64,000 nucleotides of DNA, from positions 1 through 64,000 of the forward strand of contig NZ_JAOTQN010000004.1 of the NCBI RefSeq assembly GCF_025641885.1. The letters are read 5' to 3'. Shown here one piece after another: positions 45,253 to 54,102 of this stretch. Each line of letters starts with the position of its first letter. The stretch's first letter is position 1. Position numbers and translations under genes: made by a program. This DNA is from Pyrobaculum sp. 3827-6 (GTDB taxonomy: Archaea; Thermoproteota; Thermoprotei; Thermoproteales; Thermoproteaceae). Below the pieces are notes generated by a model. The model was not told the DNA's origin. It saw only the letters and a program-made list of their open reading frames with translations, and did no database searches.

Positions 45253-45967
45253 AGTCCTCGGTCACGCAGACGTAGCCGTAGGACGTCTTGGCGAGGCGCA
45301 CGTAGCGGTAAACCTTCGCCAGGACGTCCTCTCGGAGCACCTCGTCTACGGAGCCGTACGCCACGACCCTCCTGTTGATGAGCAGAATCTTGTCGGCGAG
45401 GTCTGAGGGGAGGCTGAGCTCGTGCGACGTCATTAGTATAGTCCTGTCCCTCTTCAGCTCTCTAAGTAACTTAAGAAGCTCCACCCTGCCCTGGGGATCT
45501 ACGTTGGATAGAGGCTCGTCGAGAAGCAACACGTCGCCCCCAGCCGCCAGCGCCCTTGCTATAGACGCCCTCTGGAACTGCCCTCCCGAAAGCGCGGCGA
45601 CAGGGCGGTCCTTCGCGTCATGCAAATCCACCAGCTTCAAAGCCTCTTCGGCCCTCGCCGCGGCGTCGCTCAGCCCCCGGAACTTGGCGGGCAGGTAGAC
45701 GTACTCCCAGACGGTGCCGTAGGATCCCTTGGGTAGAATCTGGGGCACGTAGCCCACTCTGTAGACCCGCTCCCTACCGCATTCCTCGTCTATGCAGATC
45801 CTCCCCTCATAAGGCAGGAGGTTGAGTATAGCCATAAACAGAGTTGTCTTGCCAGCGCCGTTCGGCCCCGCCACCAGGACGAATTCCCTAGATGCGGCGA
45901 AGGACACGTCTTGCAACACGGGGCGGCCCCCCCGGTGCACCGAGACCCTCTCCAATCTGAGAGACAT
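45236..45967 (-). CDS. ABC-3 type metal transporter ATPase (ZnuC-like)
   Basis: A 243-residue ATPase with Walker A GPNGAGKTT, signature ALSGGQFQRASIARAL and Walker B VLLLDEPLSNVDP. It has an unusual C-terminus with Cys and His (YVCVTEDYAHPH), which could bind metal. It begins at an ATG 25-30 nt after CATTTAAATAG and overlaps the permease by 17 nt. It shares a divergent promoter region with the eIF2B-like gene. Confidence 0.85.
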   Translation of the reverse strand: MSLRLERVSVHRGGRPVLQDVSFAASREFVLVAGPNGAGKTTLFMAILNLLPYEGRICIDEECGRERVYRVGYVPQILPKGSYGTVWEYVYLPAKFRGLSDAAARAEEALKLVDLHDAKDRPVAALSGGQFQRASIARALAAGGDVLLLDEPLSNVDPQGRVELLKLLRELKRDRTILMTSHELSLPSDLADKILLINRRVVAYGSVDEVLREDVLAKVYRYVRLAKTSYGYVCVTEDYAHPH

Positions 45968-46099
45968 GTCACCCCACAGAATTTACTATTTAAATGCACA
46001 GAGCCGACGTAACCATAGAGACGTGGCAAGTGCGCCGTGCACAACTTGACCGCCGCACGCGTCGAGAAAGGGGATATATAACAACTCCCATCTCCCGAC

Positions 46100-46894
46100 A
46101 TGGACGAGCTGAGCCGTGAGTGGGTGAGAGGCGCCAGTTGGTACCTCGACAAGGCAGTGGAGGTTGTGATAAATTCGGACAACCCGGTGGCGCAGGCGGA
46201 GGCGCTTCGCCGCGTGAGGCCTGGCATGGCCCCCCTGGACTTCCTCTACCTAGTTCTAAAAAGGGCGGAGGACGCCGGCGTTGACCCCAAGTCGGCCGCG
46301 GTGGCGGTTTTGAAATACGCCGAGGGGGCGCGGCGGGGGCTTGACGAGGCTATTGCGAACTCCGGCTTCTGCCCGCGGCGGGTCGCCACCGTAAGCCTCA
46401 GCCGGGCCGTGGCCCGCTTCCTGGAGCTGGCGGGGAGGTGTGTGGAGAGGCTCTACCTGGCGGAGAGCAGGCCGGGGGTGGAGTTCCCAGAGGCGTACCG
46501 CACCTACTCTAGATACGTCGAGGTGGTCCCCGTGACGGACTCGGCGGTGGGAGCGTTGGAGTACGACGCGGCGGTGGTGGGGCTAGACGGCTTGTATCGA
46601 GACGCGGCGGTGAACAAGGTGGGCACCCTCCCCCTACTGGCGGCGGCTAGGGCCATTGGGGCGAGGGCGGTGGCGGTTTTCGAAAGCTACAAAGCCGTGC
46701 CGCTACCGGCGCCGCGGCCCGTGGAGGTGGAGGCCGACGTGTGGGGTGTAAAGGCCAGGGTGCCGCTGTTCGACCGGGCGCCTCCCGACTTAATCGACCT
46801 CTTCATAACCGACCTCGGCGCGTCTGCGGAGCTGGAGGCAGACCGCGTTTTTGACACTGTGCTTAAAAAGGTTTTTAAATTGGTAGTAGGTTGA
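46100..46894 (+). CDS. eIF2B alpha/beta/delta-like protein
   Basis: A 264-residue protein whose C-terminal half follows the IF-2B Rossmann-like domain: VATVSLSRAVARFLELAG, RLYLAESRPGVEF, VGLDGLYRDAAVNKVGTLPL and PDLIDLFITDLG. Archaeal relatives include ribose-1,5-bisphosphate isomerase and methylthioribose-1-phosphate isomerase. The N-terminal ~100 residues are helical. The catalytic identity is not clear. The ATG has GATATATAAC about 25 nt upstream. Confidence 0.72.
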   Translation: MDELSREWVRGASWYLDKAVEVVINSDNPVAQAEALRRVRPGMAPLDFLYLVLKRAEDAGVDPKSAAVAVLKYAEGARRGLDEAIANSGFCPRRVATVSLSRAVARFLELAGRCVERLYLAESRPGVEFPEAYRTYSRYVEVVPVTDSAVGALEYDAAVVGLDGLYRDAAVNKVGTLPLLAAARAIGARAVAVFESYKAVPLPAPRPVEVEADVWGVKARVPLFDRAPPDLIDLFITDLGASAELEADRVFDTVLKKVFKLVVG

Positions 46895-46897
46895 CAT

Positions 46898-47188
46898 GTG
46901 CTTTGCAGAGAGGCGGCGAAGAGGGCTGTCTTCGCCCTGGGCCAGGAGGTGTTTATAGAGAGGGTAGAGAGGCGTGGGCCTTGGCTCTACGCCGTCTCCT
47001 ACGTCAGGTCTGAGACCCGCCGCGACGTCTGCTACCAGGTGGTGCTCAAGATTAAGCTGGGCACTAGGTACTTCGTAGGGCGCTGCGAATGCCCCGACTT
47101 CAAATTCCGCGGGGGGCCTTGTAAACACATCGTCCGGGCCAAGGTGGCGTTGAGGCAATACTTAAAACTTGCCAAACGGAGTAGCTAG
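46898..47188 (+). CDS. SWIM zinc-finger protein
   Basis: A 96-residue protein with the SWIM motif CECPDFKFRGGPCKHIV (CxC...CxH) following a beta-rich half (FIERVERRGPWLYAVSYV). SWIM proteins bind DNA or protein; crenarchaeal small SWIM proteins occur with recombination genes, not seen here. The GTG at 46898 has TTTTTAAATT about 24 nt upstream, inside the end of the previous gene. Confidence 0.8.
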   Translation: MLCREAAKRAVFALGQEVFIERVERRGPWLYAVSYVRSETRRDVCYQVVLKIKLGTRYFVGRCECPDFKFRGGPCKHIVRAKVALRQYLKLAKRSS

Positions 47189-47524
47189 GTGAAGCTCTTC
47201 ACCCTCAAGGAGGCTAACGAGGTGGTTAAGCAACTCAGGCCCCTCCTCGCCCCCATAGTGGAGGCGGCGAGGCGGTGGGACGAGTTGACTCCCGAAGAAA
47301 TGGAGGAGGCAGAGAGGCAGGCCCAGTGGTTGCTGAAGGCTGCGTCTGAAAACGGCTTTATCATCAGGGATTTCGTGAATGGAATTGTGGACTTTCCCGC
47401 GGTGACGAGAGACGGCGAATTTGTATACCTATGCTGGAAAATAGACGAGCCGGAGGTTATGTACTACCACGGCCCCGAGGGCTTCGCCGGGCGGAGACGT
47501 ATAAAGCCGGGCCTCTTCGACTAG
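47189..47524 (+). CDS. DUF2203 family protein
   Basis: A 111-residue protein with FTLKEANEVVKQLRPLL at the start and the conserved GIVDFPAVTRDGEFVYLCWK and YYHGPEGFAGRR end of DUF2203. The function is unknown. The GTG follows the SWIM stop without a gap, so they are co-transcribed. It overlaps the convergent ATP-grasp gene by 4 nt. Confidence 0.8.
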   Translation: MKLFTLKEANEVVKQLRPLLAPIVEAARRWDELTPEEMEEAERQAQWLLKAASENGFIIRDFVNGIVDFPAVTRDGEFVYLCWKIDEPEVMYYHGPEGFAGRRRIKPGLFD

Positions 47525-48350
47525 CGCCTAGCCACCTCAGCCACCAGCTTGGCGATCTCCCCAGCCACATTTACGCCGGTGACCCTCTGCACGTTCTTAA
47601 ACTCTGGGACTCCGTTGACTTCGAGAACCATGTAGCCCCTCTCCGACTCCACCACGTCTACGCCCGAGTACAGCGTCCCCACGGCCCTGCTGGCCCTCAC
47701 CGCTATGTCCTCAAGCTCCGGGTCTATCTTGACCGGCTCGGCCCTCCCGCCCCTCGCGGTGTTGGTGCGCCAGTCCCCCTGGCTAATTCTATAGATGGCG
47801 GCCACCGCCCTGTCCCCCACCACGGTCACTCTGATGTCCCGCCCCGGCTTCTCCACATACTCCTGCACTAGGAAGAGGTGCATGTGGCTGTCCATCTCCC
47901 ACTTCTGCAAAACTAGCGACTGCAGATCTTCGGGGGACTTCACCAGATTTACAAACCGGCCCCACGACCCGTCGGTCGGCTTCACAATCACCGGGTAGTT
48001 CAACTTCTCCGCCACGGCCACCGCCGCCTCGCCCCCAAACACTAGGTAGGTGGCCGGGGTGGGCACCCCGGCCCCCACTAGGCGGAGGTAGGTGAGGTAC
48101 TTGTCGTGGGATAGGACAAGCGACATGGCGCTGTTTATAGCCACGCCGCCGCGGCTCTCGTAGGTAAACGCGGTGGGGATCACCCTAGACCTCGCGGCGA
48201 CGCGTATAACCCCCACCTCCCCCAAGCCGTCTGGCGCCACCACCTCCTCAATATTAACCGCCCTAACCCTAAGGCCAAGGTTCCTCAGCTCGGCTAGTAG
48301 AAGCTTCTCGTCGAGCCTGGCGACGTCGTAGACGAAATCAATTTCCCCAT
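47521..48350 (-). CDS. LysX/ArgX-type ATP-grasp ligase, start out of frame
   Basis: About 276 residues of an ATP-grasp enzyme: NSAMSLVLSHDKYLTYLRLV, PVIVKPTDGSWGR, VQEYVEKPGRDIRVTVVGD, WRTNTARGGRAEPV and VLEVNGVPEFKNVQRVTGV match LysX, which joins 2-aminoadipate (or glutamate) to the LysW carrier in lysine/arginine synthesis. The promoter-positioned ATG (48350-48348) is one base out of frame: ATGGGGAAATTG would need a fifth G to read MGEIDFVYD. A TTG at 48360 is in frame but only about 15 nt from the TATA box. The longer open frame upstream runs through the promoter and is unlikely to be translated. Confidence 0.82.
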
Positions 48351-48370
48351 GAAGCGGCAAAACGAGGCGG

Positions 48371-48378
48371 TATATAAA
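48371..48378 (-). promoter_or_regulatory. TATA-like box of the lysX-type gene
   Basis: On the minus strand TTTATATA is centred about 25 nt before the out-of-frame ATG at 48350. This supports that ATG as the ancestral leaderless start. Confidence 0.6.
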
Positions 48379-48439
48379 TCTCACTCCTATTACCCAAATA
48401 CTCCACACAGGGCTTATATAGATCCAGACGGATAGATAC

Positions 48440-48652
48440 ATGAAGAGCGGGGTCGTCACCGCCCTGAGCTTCGTGGCTATCGCCATGGGCGGGCTCTTCC
48501 TAGTATCCACACTAAGCAACCCCTCCCTCGACGTGTTTATCCTCGCCAGAGACCTTGGCCTCTCCCTCTCGGCCCTCGCCACGGGGGTCGCGGCCCCCCT
48601 CCTCCACAGAAAATTCACAAGCGACGAAGAGGGGAGGCAAGCCAACAATTAA
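48440..48652 (+). CDS. Small two-helix membrane protein (tandem copy 1)
   Basis: A 70-residue protein with two hydrophobic helices separated by STLSNPSLDVFILARDLGLS. It is clearly homologous to the next gene. A CTTATATAG box lies about 25 nt upstream, divergent from the lysX-type promoter. The function is unknown. Confidence 0.65.
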   Translation: MKSGVVTALSFVAIAMGGLFLVSTLSNPSLDVFILARDLGLSLSALATGVAAPLLHRKFTSDEEGRQANN

Positions 48653-48674
48653 ATACACCTACTTTACCCCCTTC

Positions 48675-48872
48675 ATGAACACCAAGCCGCTTGTATACGC
48701 CCTCAGCGCCGTCGCCATAATCCTCGGCGCCCTCTTCCTCATAAGCACCATATCAGCCCCCTCCCTAGATCCCCTCATATTAGCCAGAGACCTCATCACG
48801 TCCATCCTCGCGATTGTCCTCGGGGTGGTCGCCCCCCTGCTAATTAGGAAGTTCACAGCCCCGGAGGAATAG
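48675..48872 (+). CDS. Small two-helix membrane protein (tandem copy 2)
   Basis: A 65-residue paralogue of the preceding gene: STISAPSLDPLILARDLITS and VVAPLLIRKFT match STLSNPSLDVFILARDLGLS and VAAPLLHRKFT. The ATG at 48675 lies about 25 nt after TTAAATAC, so each copy appears to have its own promoter. Confidence 0.65.
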   Translation: MNTKPLVYALSAVAIILGALFLISTISAPSLDPLILARDLITSILAIVLGVVAPLLIRKFTAPEE

Positions 48873-48933
48873 TTTCAGCCAACTCTCCGTATTTCACAAG
48901 TAATATATTAATAACACGGCTAACACATACCCC

Positions 48934-49152
48934 ATGGAGTTTGTGGAGTTCCTAAAAACCCTTGACGACCCCCTCAAGTTCTACATCCACTACAGCCTCA
49001 AAAAAATAGGCCTAGACCTCGAGGGGTTAGAGGAGGAAGGCGCGCTGGCGGCTATTTCCAAGGCCGTGGGGCCCCACATAGCTGAGGTTCTCTACGGCAT
49101 GTATCTAGAGGCCAGAGCCGCCAAGAAGGAGATACTCCTCGTAAGTGCTTAG
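48934..49152 (+). CDS. Small helical protein of unknown function
   Basis: A 72-residue, soluble, helix-predicted protein (MEFVEFLKTLDDPLKFYIHY, then EVLYGMYLEARAAKKEILL). AATATATTAAT lies about 25 nt upstream of the ATG. Its end overlaps the GTG of the next gene by 8 nt, suggesting coupling. Not recognised. Confidence 0.55.
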   Translation: MEFVEFLKTLDDPLKFYIHYSLKKIGLDLEGLEEEGALAAISKAVGPHIAEVLYGMYLEARAAKKEILLVSA

Positions 49153-49577
49153 CCAACTCACCCCCCAGTCCTTCTCACCCCTACGCGCCCTGTTTAAAAA
49201 GGGCAGATTTAAAGAGGAGTACAACGCAGAGCTCTACATAGGCGAGGACCTCCTCTGCCACGTAAAGATCTTCACGGGGGGCGCCTTACTACGGCCCGTG
49301 GGCTGAGGTCTTCAACATAAACCCCAGGTATGTAGCCACGGAGTGGGAGCGCCACGTATACTGCGTATTCCACCGACACATGGAGCCGGGCGACGTGCTG
49401 TATGCAGAATACGTAGACGACCTCCAAACCTTCCAAGCCCTCCAGCGGGGAGAGCCGCCCGAGGCCACTAGATTGGGGAAGCTCCTCGTCCACTGCGGCT
49501 ACAGAATTGTAAAGAACTGGTACCACCCAGAGGGGTGGCTGGAGGGCGGCATGAAGCTACAGGCAGTGAAGGTGTAG
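49145..49577 (+). pseudogene. DUF1122-like protein interrupted by a frameshift in a G6 run
   Basis: From GTG 49145 the frame gives LSQLTPQSFSPLRALFKKG, then YNAELYIGEDLLCHVKIFTG, and stops soon after a run of six G (49276-49281). The second frame continues APYYGPWAEVFNINPRYVAT, then HVYCVFHRHMEPGDVLYAEY, to 49577. Removing one G joins them as FTGAPYYGPWAEVF, about 143 residues. It resembles archaeal DUF1122 proteins; I am not certain of the family name. Confidence 0.65.
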
Positions 49578-49683
49578 ACTCGGCCGCGGGCGGGCCCCTC
49601 ATCCAGCCGCATCCACGGCAGTCCAGCCCAACCCACAGTACAAACAAGGTTAAAATTCTTGACGACGCTAGGCGCGGAGCTGG

Positions 49684-50865
49684 CTAAGCCAGCGCCGCGG
49701 CGGCCCTCCTCCGCCTCTTCACGACTAGGTAGGCGCCGGTAAGAGCGGCGGCCGCCATGGCCACTGGCGCCGCGGTTGTGAGAGCACCCGCCAGTAGATA
49801 GAGGTCGACGTCAGCCGTAGATACGGCGTATATAAGCCACGCGTCGCCGCTCAGGGTATTTACAACGGTGGAGCCAACCATGTAGAGAGTACCTCTATCA
49901 AAACTCCCGGAGACCTTTTGCGGTACTTCTATACCATAGATGCGTTGATGTTTTTGGATCTCTGGCGGTAGGTATACCTCGCCGATTTTTCTAAGCTCTG
50001 TGTCCAGCACCAAGAGGCGGCTGATGTCCGCAATTACGTAGAGTCTGCCGCCTGCGTACGCCGCCTCCATGGCGTCGAAACCAACGGCCCTCGCCAGTTG
50101 CATGCCGTCTTTGCTGAACTTAACCACGCCGCGGTCGCCGTAGACGTAGGCGTTTCCCCCCTCGTCGAACACCACACCCAGCGCCCCTCTCTCCAGGCCA
50201 GGCCTCAGCACGGCGACGCGGCTGAGGTTCCTGTCGAGAATCTCTATGCGCCAGCCCGTCGCGTTGTTTCCAGCCACCCAGATGTAGCCGACGGGGCTTA
50301 CGCCGACGCCCCACGCCGCGCCCTGTCCCTCCGTGGAGTTTAGGAGAAGAGCCGACGCCAGGGAGAGGTCGTCTAGCCGCCTCTTCTCCACACGCCAATG
50401 AGGAACAAAGTCTATGTACTGAAAACCAGCTATGTAGAGATGCTGACCGTCTGAAGCCACGGATAGAGGCACGCCGGCCGCCCCCTCGACGTATCTCAAC
50501 GAGCTGAGGTCTATGTCGAGCTGGAGCACGGCCCACCTAAAACCGGCGTAGCCCACCACGTAGAGCCTGTCCCCCACCACCACACAGCTAGTGAGGACGT
50601 CGTAGCCGTCGGTTGGGTCGAGGGCCCACGTCTTGACAAGCCCCCCGCTAGACTTGTCACGCTTCTCAATACGCCACTCTGAAACGGCGCCGGGGCCGCT
50701 GTCAAACCCAACGACGTATACATACCCCCCACCTACACACGCGCCGTAGGGCCCGTCTATCCAACTCGACGGGTTCGACACAACTGCCCACTTCACCACA
50801 GCGGCGCCAGCCACAGCCGAAAACAATGCGACAAAAACCAGCAACAGCCTAGCCACGGACGACAC
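49684..50865 (-). CDS. Secreted, membrane-anchored beta-propeller-like protein
   Basis: A 393-residue protein with a signal peptide (LLLVFVALFSAVAGAAV). Six or seven repeats of about 45-50 residues containing YVVGF/YIAGF/YVYGD-type strands follow (for example GGGYVYVVGFDSGPGAVSEW), then one C-terminal helix and a basic RRRR tail. The repeats suggest an extracellular propeller held by its C-terminus. No ligand or enzyme motif is visible. Confidence 0.65.
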   Translation of the reverse strand: MSSVARLLLVFVALFSAVAGAAVVKWAVVSNPSSWIDGPYGACVGGGYVYVVGFDSGPGAVSEWRIEKRDKSSGGLVKTWALDPTDGYDVLTSCVVVGDRLYVVGYAGFRWAVLQLDIDLSSLRYVEGAAGVPLSVASDGQHLYIAGFQYIDFVPHWRVEKRRLDDLSLASALLLNSTEGQGAAWGVGVSPVGYIWVAGNNATGWRIEILDRNLSRVAVLRPGLERGALGVVFDEGGNAYVYGDRGVVKFSKDGMQLARAVGFDAMEAAYAGGRLYVIADISRLLVLDTELRKIGEVYLPPEIQKHQRIYGIEVPQKVSGSFDRGTLYMVGSTVVNTLSGDAWLIYAVSTADVDLYLLAGALTTAAPVAMAAAALTGAYLVVKRRRRAAAALA

Positions 50866-50895
50866 AGCGCCCCGTTTTAAATTATTTCCGCGCCC

Positions 50896-51576
50896 TTACA
50901 CGAGCCTCGCCTTCTTTATCACGTAGTAGCCCCAGCCAGCCTCACTCCACACCACGTCTCCCTCCACCACCTCAACTCTTCTGCCCCGGAATAGGGGGCT
51001 CTCCACCACGTAGGTCTCGTACTCGCCCCCCTCGCCCACGGGTGAGAAGCCGTAGAGGCGGCTCAGCTCGACGAGCCTCCTCGCCTCTGCGGGGCCCACC
51101 CTCGCCCCCAGCCAGCCCCGGCCCAGCCCCATGGCCATGGCCGCCACTATTATGAAGCCGAGGCGGGCCGCCTCCTCCAGCAGAAGCTCCTCCTGGCCCC
51201 GGCCCCAGAGCGGCGCGACGTGGCGGAGGCCCAGCCTCTCCGCGATTTTATCCACCCTCTCCTTCTGGTATCTAGACGCCACGGCCCCGGTCACCACAGC
51301 CTCCACGCCGCAGTCCCTAGCCGCGTATCGGAGAGCCTCGGCCAGCTCCTCCACCTCCACCTCCCTCTCCCCGGACACCTCCACGAAGTGGTGGGGCACC
51401 CCCATCGCCTCGCCGTGTAGCGACGCCCACATGACGTTCACCGTGTGGAACATGTAGGAGTCGTGCCTACGCGGCGCGGCCGTGACTAGGCACTTGATTA
51501 CGTGCCCCTCCTCCACGGCCCGGAGGGCGGCGTAGTGGCTGTCCTTACCCCCCGTGTAGAGCACCAAGACGTCCAC
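50896..51576 (-). CDS. dph6: Diphthine-ammonia ligase (Dph6-like)
   Basis: A 226-residue ATP-pyrophosphatase: the PP-loop LYTGGKDSHYAAL, MFHTVNVMWASLHGEAMGVP, and the family-specific GLGRGWLGARVG and VGEGGEYETYV. It completes diphthamide on elongation factor 2. The GTG at 51576 has a TTTATAAATTG box on the minus strand in the 44-nt divergent gap. Confidence 0.88.
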   Translation of the reverse strand: MDVLVLYTGGKDSHYAALRAVEEGHVIKCLVTAAPRRHDSYMFHTVNVMWASLHGEAMGVPHHFVEVSGEREVEVEELAEALRYAARDCGVEAVVTGAVASRYQKERVDKIAERLGLRHVAPLWGRGQEELLLEEAARLGFIIVAAMAMGLGRGWLGARVGPAEARRLVELSRLYGFSPVGEGGEYETYVVESPLFRGRRVEVVEGDVVWSEAGWGYYVIKKARLV

Positions 51577-51620
51577 CGGCTTCTCCTCAATTTATAAATT
51601 AATTAAATCCTCTTTTCTCT

Positions 51621-52094
51621 ATGAAGCTCTCGGCTGGTGCCAAGTGGGGCGCCTTGACGGGCCTCGTCTTCGGCCTGCTAAGCGGTGTCGTGGGGTACCT
51701 GGCCGTGGAGAGCATCAAGCCTCAGCTTTTGGAGAGTATGTATAGAAAAATTGTGGAGTCGGGCACCCCTCCGGAGGTCGCGAGACAGGCTGTACAGCTT
51801 GCGGCGGGTAACTTAGGGGTTTGGGCGTTGGTGGGTAGCGTTCTGGGCAACCTCATAGTCTTAACCATCGTGGGCTTAATCATGGCCGCGGTGTGGGATA
51901 GGCTGAAGCTTCCGTGGTATGGGAAGGGGGCAATTTTCTCGCTGGCGCTTCTCCTCATCTCTGTGCTACCAGCCGTATTAGTTAAGACACCTAACGAGCC
52001 TGCGCCCCCAGCGGTGTTCCAAGCCGTCGGCGCGTTGCTGACCTTCGCCGGCCCGCTGGTGCTTGCCTGGTTGCTGGAGAGGAGAGGTGGCTGA
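51621..52094 (+). CDS. Four-helix membrane protein of unknown function
   Basis: A 157-residue protein with helices near 8-28, 68-90, 100-120 and 130-152, and an amphipathic stretch ESMYRKIVESGTPPEVARQA between the first two. The ATG follows TTATAAATTAATTAAA by about 25 nt. The stop is 1 nt before the next ATG, so it heads a three-gene operon with the secreted protein and the FtsX-like permease. Confidence 0.6.
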   Translation: MKLSAGAKWGALTGLVFGLLSGVVGYLAVESIKPQLLESMYRKIVESGTPPEVARQAVQLAAGNLGVWALVGSVLGNLIVLTIVGLIMAAVWDRLKLPWYGKGAIFSLALLLISVLPAVLVKTPNEPAPPAVFQAVGALLTFAGPLVLAWLLERRGG

Positions 52095-52095
52095 T

Positions 52096-54102
52096 ATGTT
52101 GCGCGCTACGGCTCTGGCCGTCGCGTTGGCGGCCCTCGCGGCGGGGCAGGCTACTCTCTTCCAGCCGGCGGCTGATTTTCTCTTCCTCGGCGGGCAGTGG
52201 GTGGACCTGCCTAAGTACCCCGGCGACGTGGGGCTGTACAAACTGTCTTTCTACCTCGCCGCCCAGCATGTCGACGTAGGCGTGGAGCTTAAGTGCAGAC
52301 AAGCCTCGGCCGAGGCGGCCCGCGCCGCCTCCGCGGGGCCCGGTGTTTTTGAGGTGGTGCTGAAGGTGAGGGCGGAGGCGCTGGGGGTCTCGGAGGGGTG
52401 CCAGGTGGTGTTTAGGTCAAGGTACACGGTGAAGGCAGGGGCGCTTGGGGACGGCGTTGAGAAGGTGGAGTACCACGAGCTGGCGGTTCCGCACTACCCC
52501 TCCCCCGTGTTTAGGGTAAACGGCTCTCTCTATCTCGGGGTTGTGGGGAGGGTGTCGCTGTGCGTATACGACGGGTATACCTACAACGGCACCGTGGAGG
52601 TGTCCGCCGTTGGGGCGAGGCTGTACGGCGACGCGCGGTTTAGAGGCGAGCTGGGCAACTGGTGTGGATACGTGGCTGTGGCGCCTCTGGACTTCAACGC
52701 AGCGCTGGTGGTATCTGTGAGGACGCGGGACGCGCTGGGGAGGGAGGTGGCCGTGTCGCGGCAGATCCCCCTGGCGGTTAGGCCCAGGCCGGCCCCCCTC
52801 GTCGTGCCTAGGGTGAGGTGGCTGAGGGCTGGTCTCGTGGAGTCTGTGGGCTTCGCCGTAAGGTACAGCATACCGGTGAACGGCACGGTGTACGCAGGCG
52901 GCTCCTCGGCGCCGCTTGTAAACGGCGAGGCGGAGGTATGGGGCTCTGTATACGCCGCTCCCCCGGTGGTCTACGTGCCGGTGGTTGTGCAACTAGACAC
53001 CGGGGCTGTGGACCGGGTGGAGGTGCCCCTCCCGGTATACTCTGTGCCCGCCGACGTGGTGGAGATAGCCGTGTCGCCCACGACGCTGGTGGCCGGCGAT
53101 GTGAACAACGTCAAGATCTCCATCAAGTACCCCGGCGTTTTTGAAGGGTCTATCTCCGTGTCGGGCGGGGTGGCGCTGGGGGTCAACCCCGTGACCTTCA
53201 CCGCCAGCGACAAGGCCGAGCTGACTCTCCAGATAGTGCCCACCTCCAGCGTGGTTGCTCTAGACGTCACCGTGGTGAACCCTGGGGGCTACTCCACGAG
53301 GCGCGTGGTGAACCTCCTGGCGGCTCAGAGGCAGATATTCGACGTCTCCGTGGAGCCGTCTGAGGTGGCCTCCGGGGGGAGGCACGTCCTGCGCATCTAC
53401 GTGAAGCCCCTTGTAAACGTGTCGGAGGCTACGGTCACGCTGTTTCCTGTCAGCGGCTTGGTCTTCCCCCAGATCACCGCGAGGCTGGGGAGGGGAGGGG
53501 TTGTTGACATCCCCGTGGAGGTCCCCTCCGACGTCGTGGGCACAGCCGCCCTTGGGTACAAGATCGTGTACACCCTTGCGTCTGGAGTCTCCGGGGAGTA
53601 CGGAGGGACGCTGTACCTAGTAGCCACCCAGCGCCCGGTCCTGTCCCTCTCCGCCTCGGTCAGCCCCGAGAAGGCCGAGCCCGGCACCCCCTTCTACCTA
53701 ACGGTGAGGCTCTACAACTCCGGCGGTGTGGAGGCGAGGGACGTCAGGCTAAACGTCTCGGGCCCCGTCAAGGTGGTGAGGCAGCCCGGCCCGCTGGGCG
53801 CAGTGCCGCCCCAGACGAGCAAAGACGCCGTCTTCACCCTAACGGCTGACAGCCCCGGGAGGTACCAGGTAAGGGTAGCCGCGACGTATTGGGATAGGCT
53901 CGGCAGAAGCTACACAGCGGAGCAGACGGTGGAGGTGGTGGTCAACAAGACGGAACCTGCTTACGCCCCGGCGACGGCTACGGGCTCGGGAGGCGGCGGG
54001 GGGAGCAACCCGCAGCTCTACGCCGTTGCGGCGCTGGCGGCGGTGGCAGTTGCGCTGTTGGCGCTGGGCTTCAGGCGGGGCCGTGTTGCCAGACGTAGCT
54101 AG
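52096..54102 (+). CDS. Large exported protein with CARDB-like domain and C-terminal anchor
   Basis: A 668-residue protein: a signal peptide (ATALAVALAALAAGQA), several beta-sandwich repeats, a CARDB/APHP-like domain (SPEKAEPGTPFYLTVRLYNS, about residue 540), a Gly/Ser linker (TGSGGGGGSN), and a final helix with FRRGR stop-transfer. It is probably attached outside the cell. It overlaps the FtsX-like gene by 20 nt; bacterial and archaeal CARDB-permease pairs suggest a transport or envelope role. Confidence 0.7.
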   Translation: MLRATALAVALAALAAGQATLFQPAADFLFLGGQWVDLPKYPGDVGLYKLSFYLAAQHVDVGVELKCRQASAEAARAASAGPGVFEVVLKVRAEALGVSEGCQVVFRSRYTVKAGALGDGVEKVEYHELAVPHYPSPVFRVNGSLYLGVVGRVSLCVYDGYTYNGTVEVSAVGARLYGDARFRGELGNWCGYVAVAPLDFNAALVVSVRTRDALGREVAVSRQIPLAVRPRPAPLVVPRVRWLRAGLVESVGFAVRYSIPVNGTVYAGGSSAPLVNGEAEVWGSVYAAPPVVYVPVVVQLDTGAVDRVEVPLPVYSVPADVVEIAVSPTTLVAGDVNNVKISIKYPGVFEGSISVSGGVALGVNPVTFTASDKAELTLQIVPTSSVVALDVTVVNPGGYSTRRVVNLLAAQRQIFDVSVEPSEVASGGRHVLRIYVKPLVNVSEATVTLFPVSGLVFPQITARLGRGGVVDIPVEVPSDVVGTAALGYKIVYTLASGVSGEYGGTLYLVATQRPVLSLSASVSPEKAEPGTPFYLTVRLYNSGGVEARDVRLNVSGPVKVVRQPGPLGAVPPQTSKDAVFTLTADSPGRYQVRVAATYWDRLGRSYTAEQTVEVVVNKTEPAYAPATATGSGGGGGSNPQLYAVAALAAVAVALLALGFRRGRVARRS

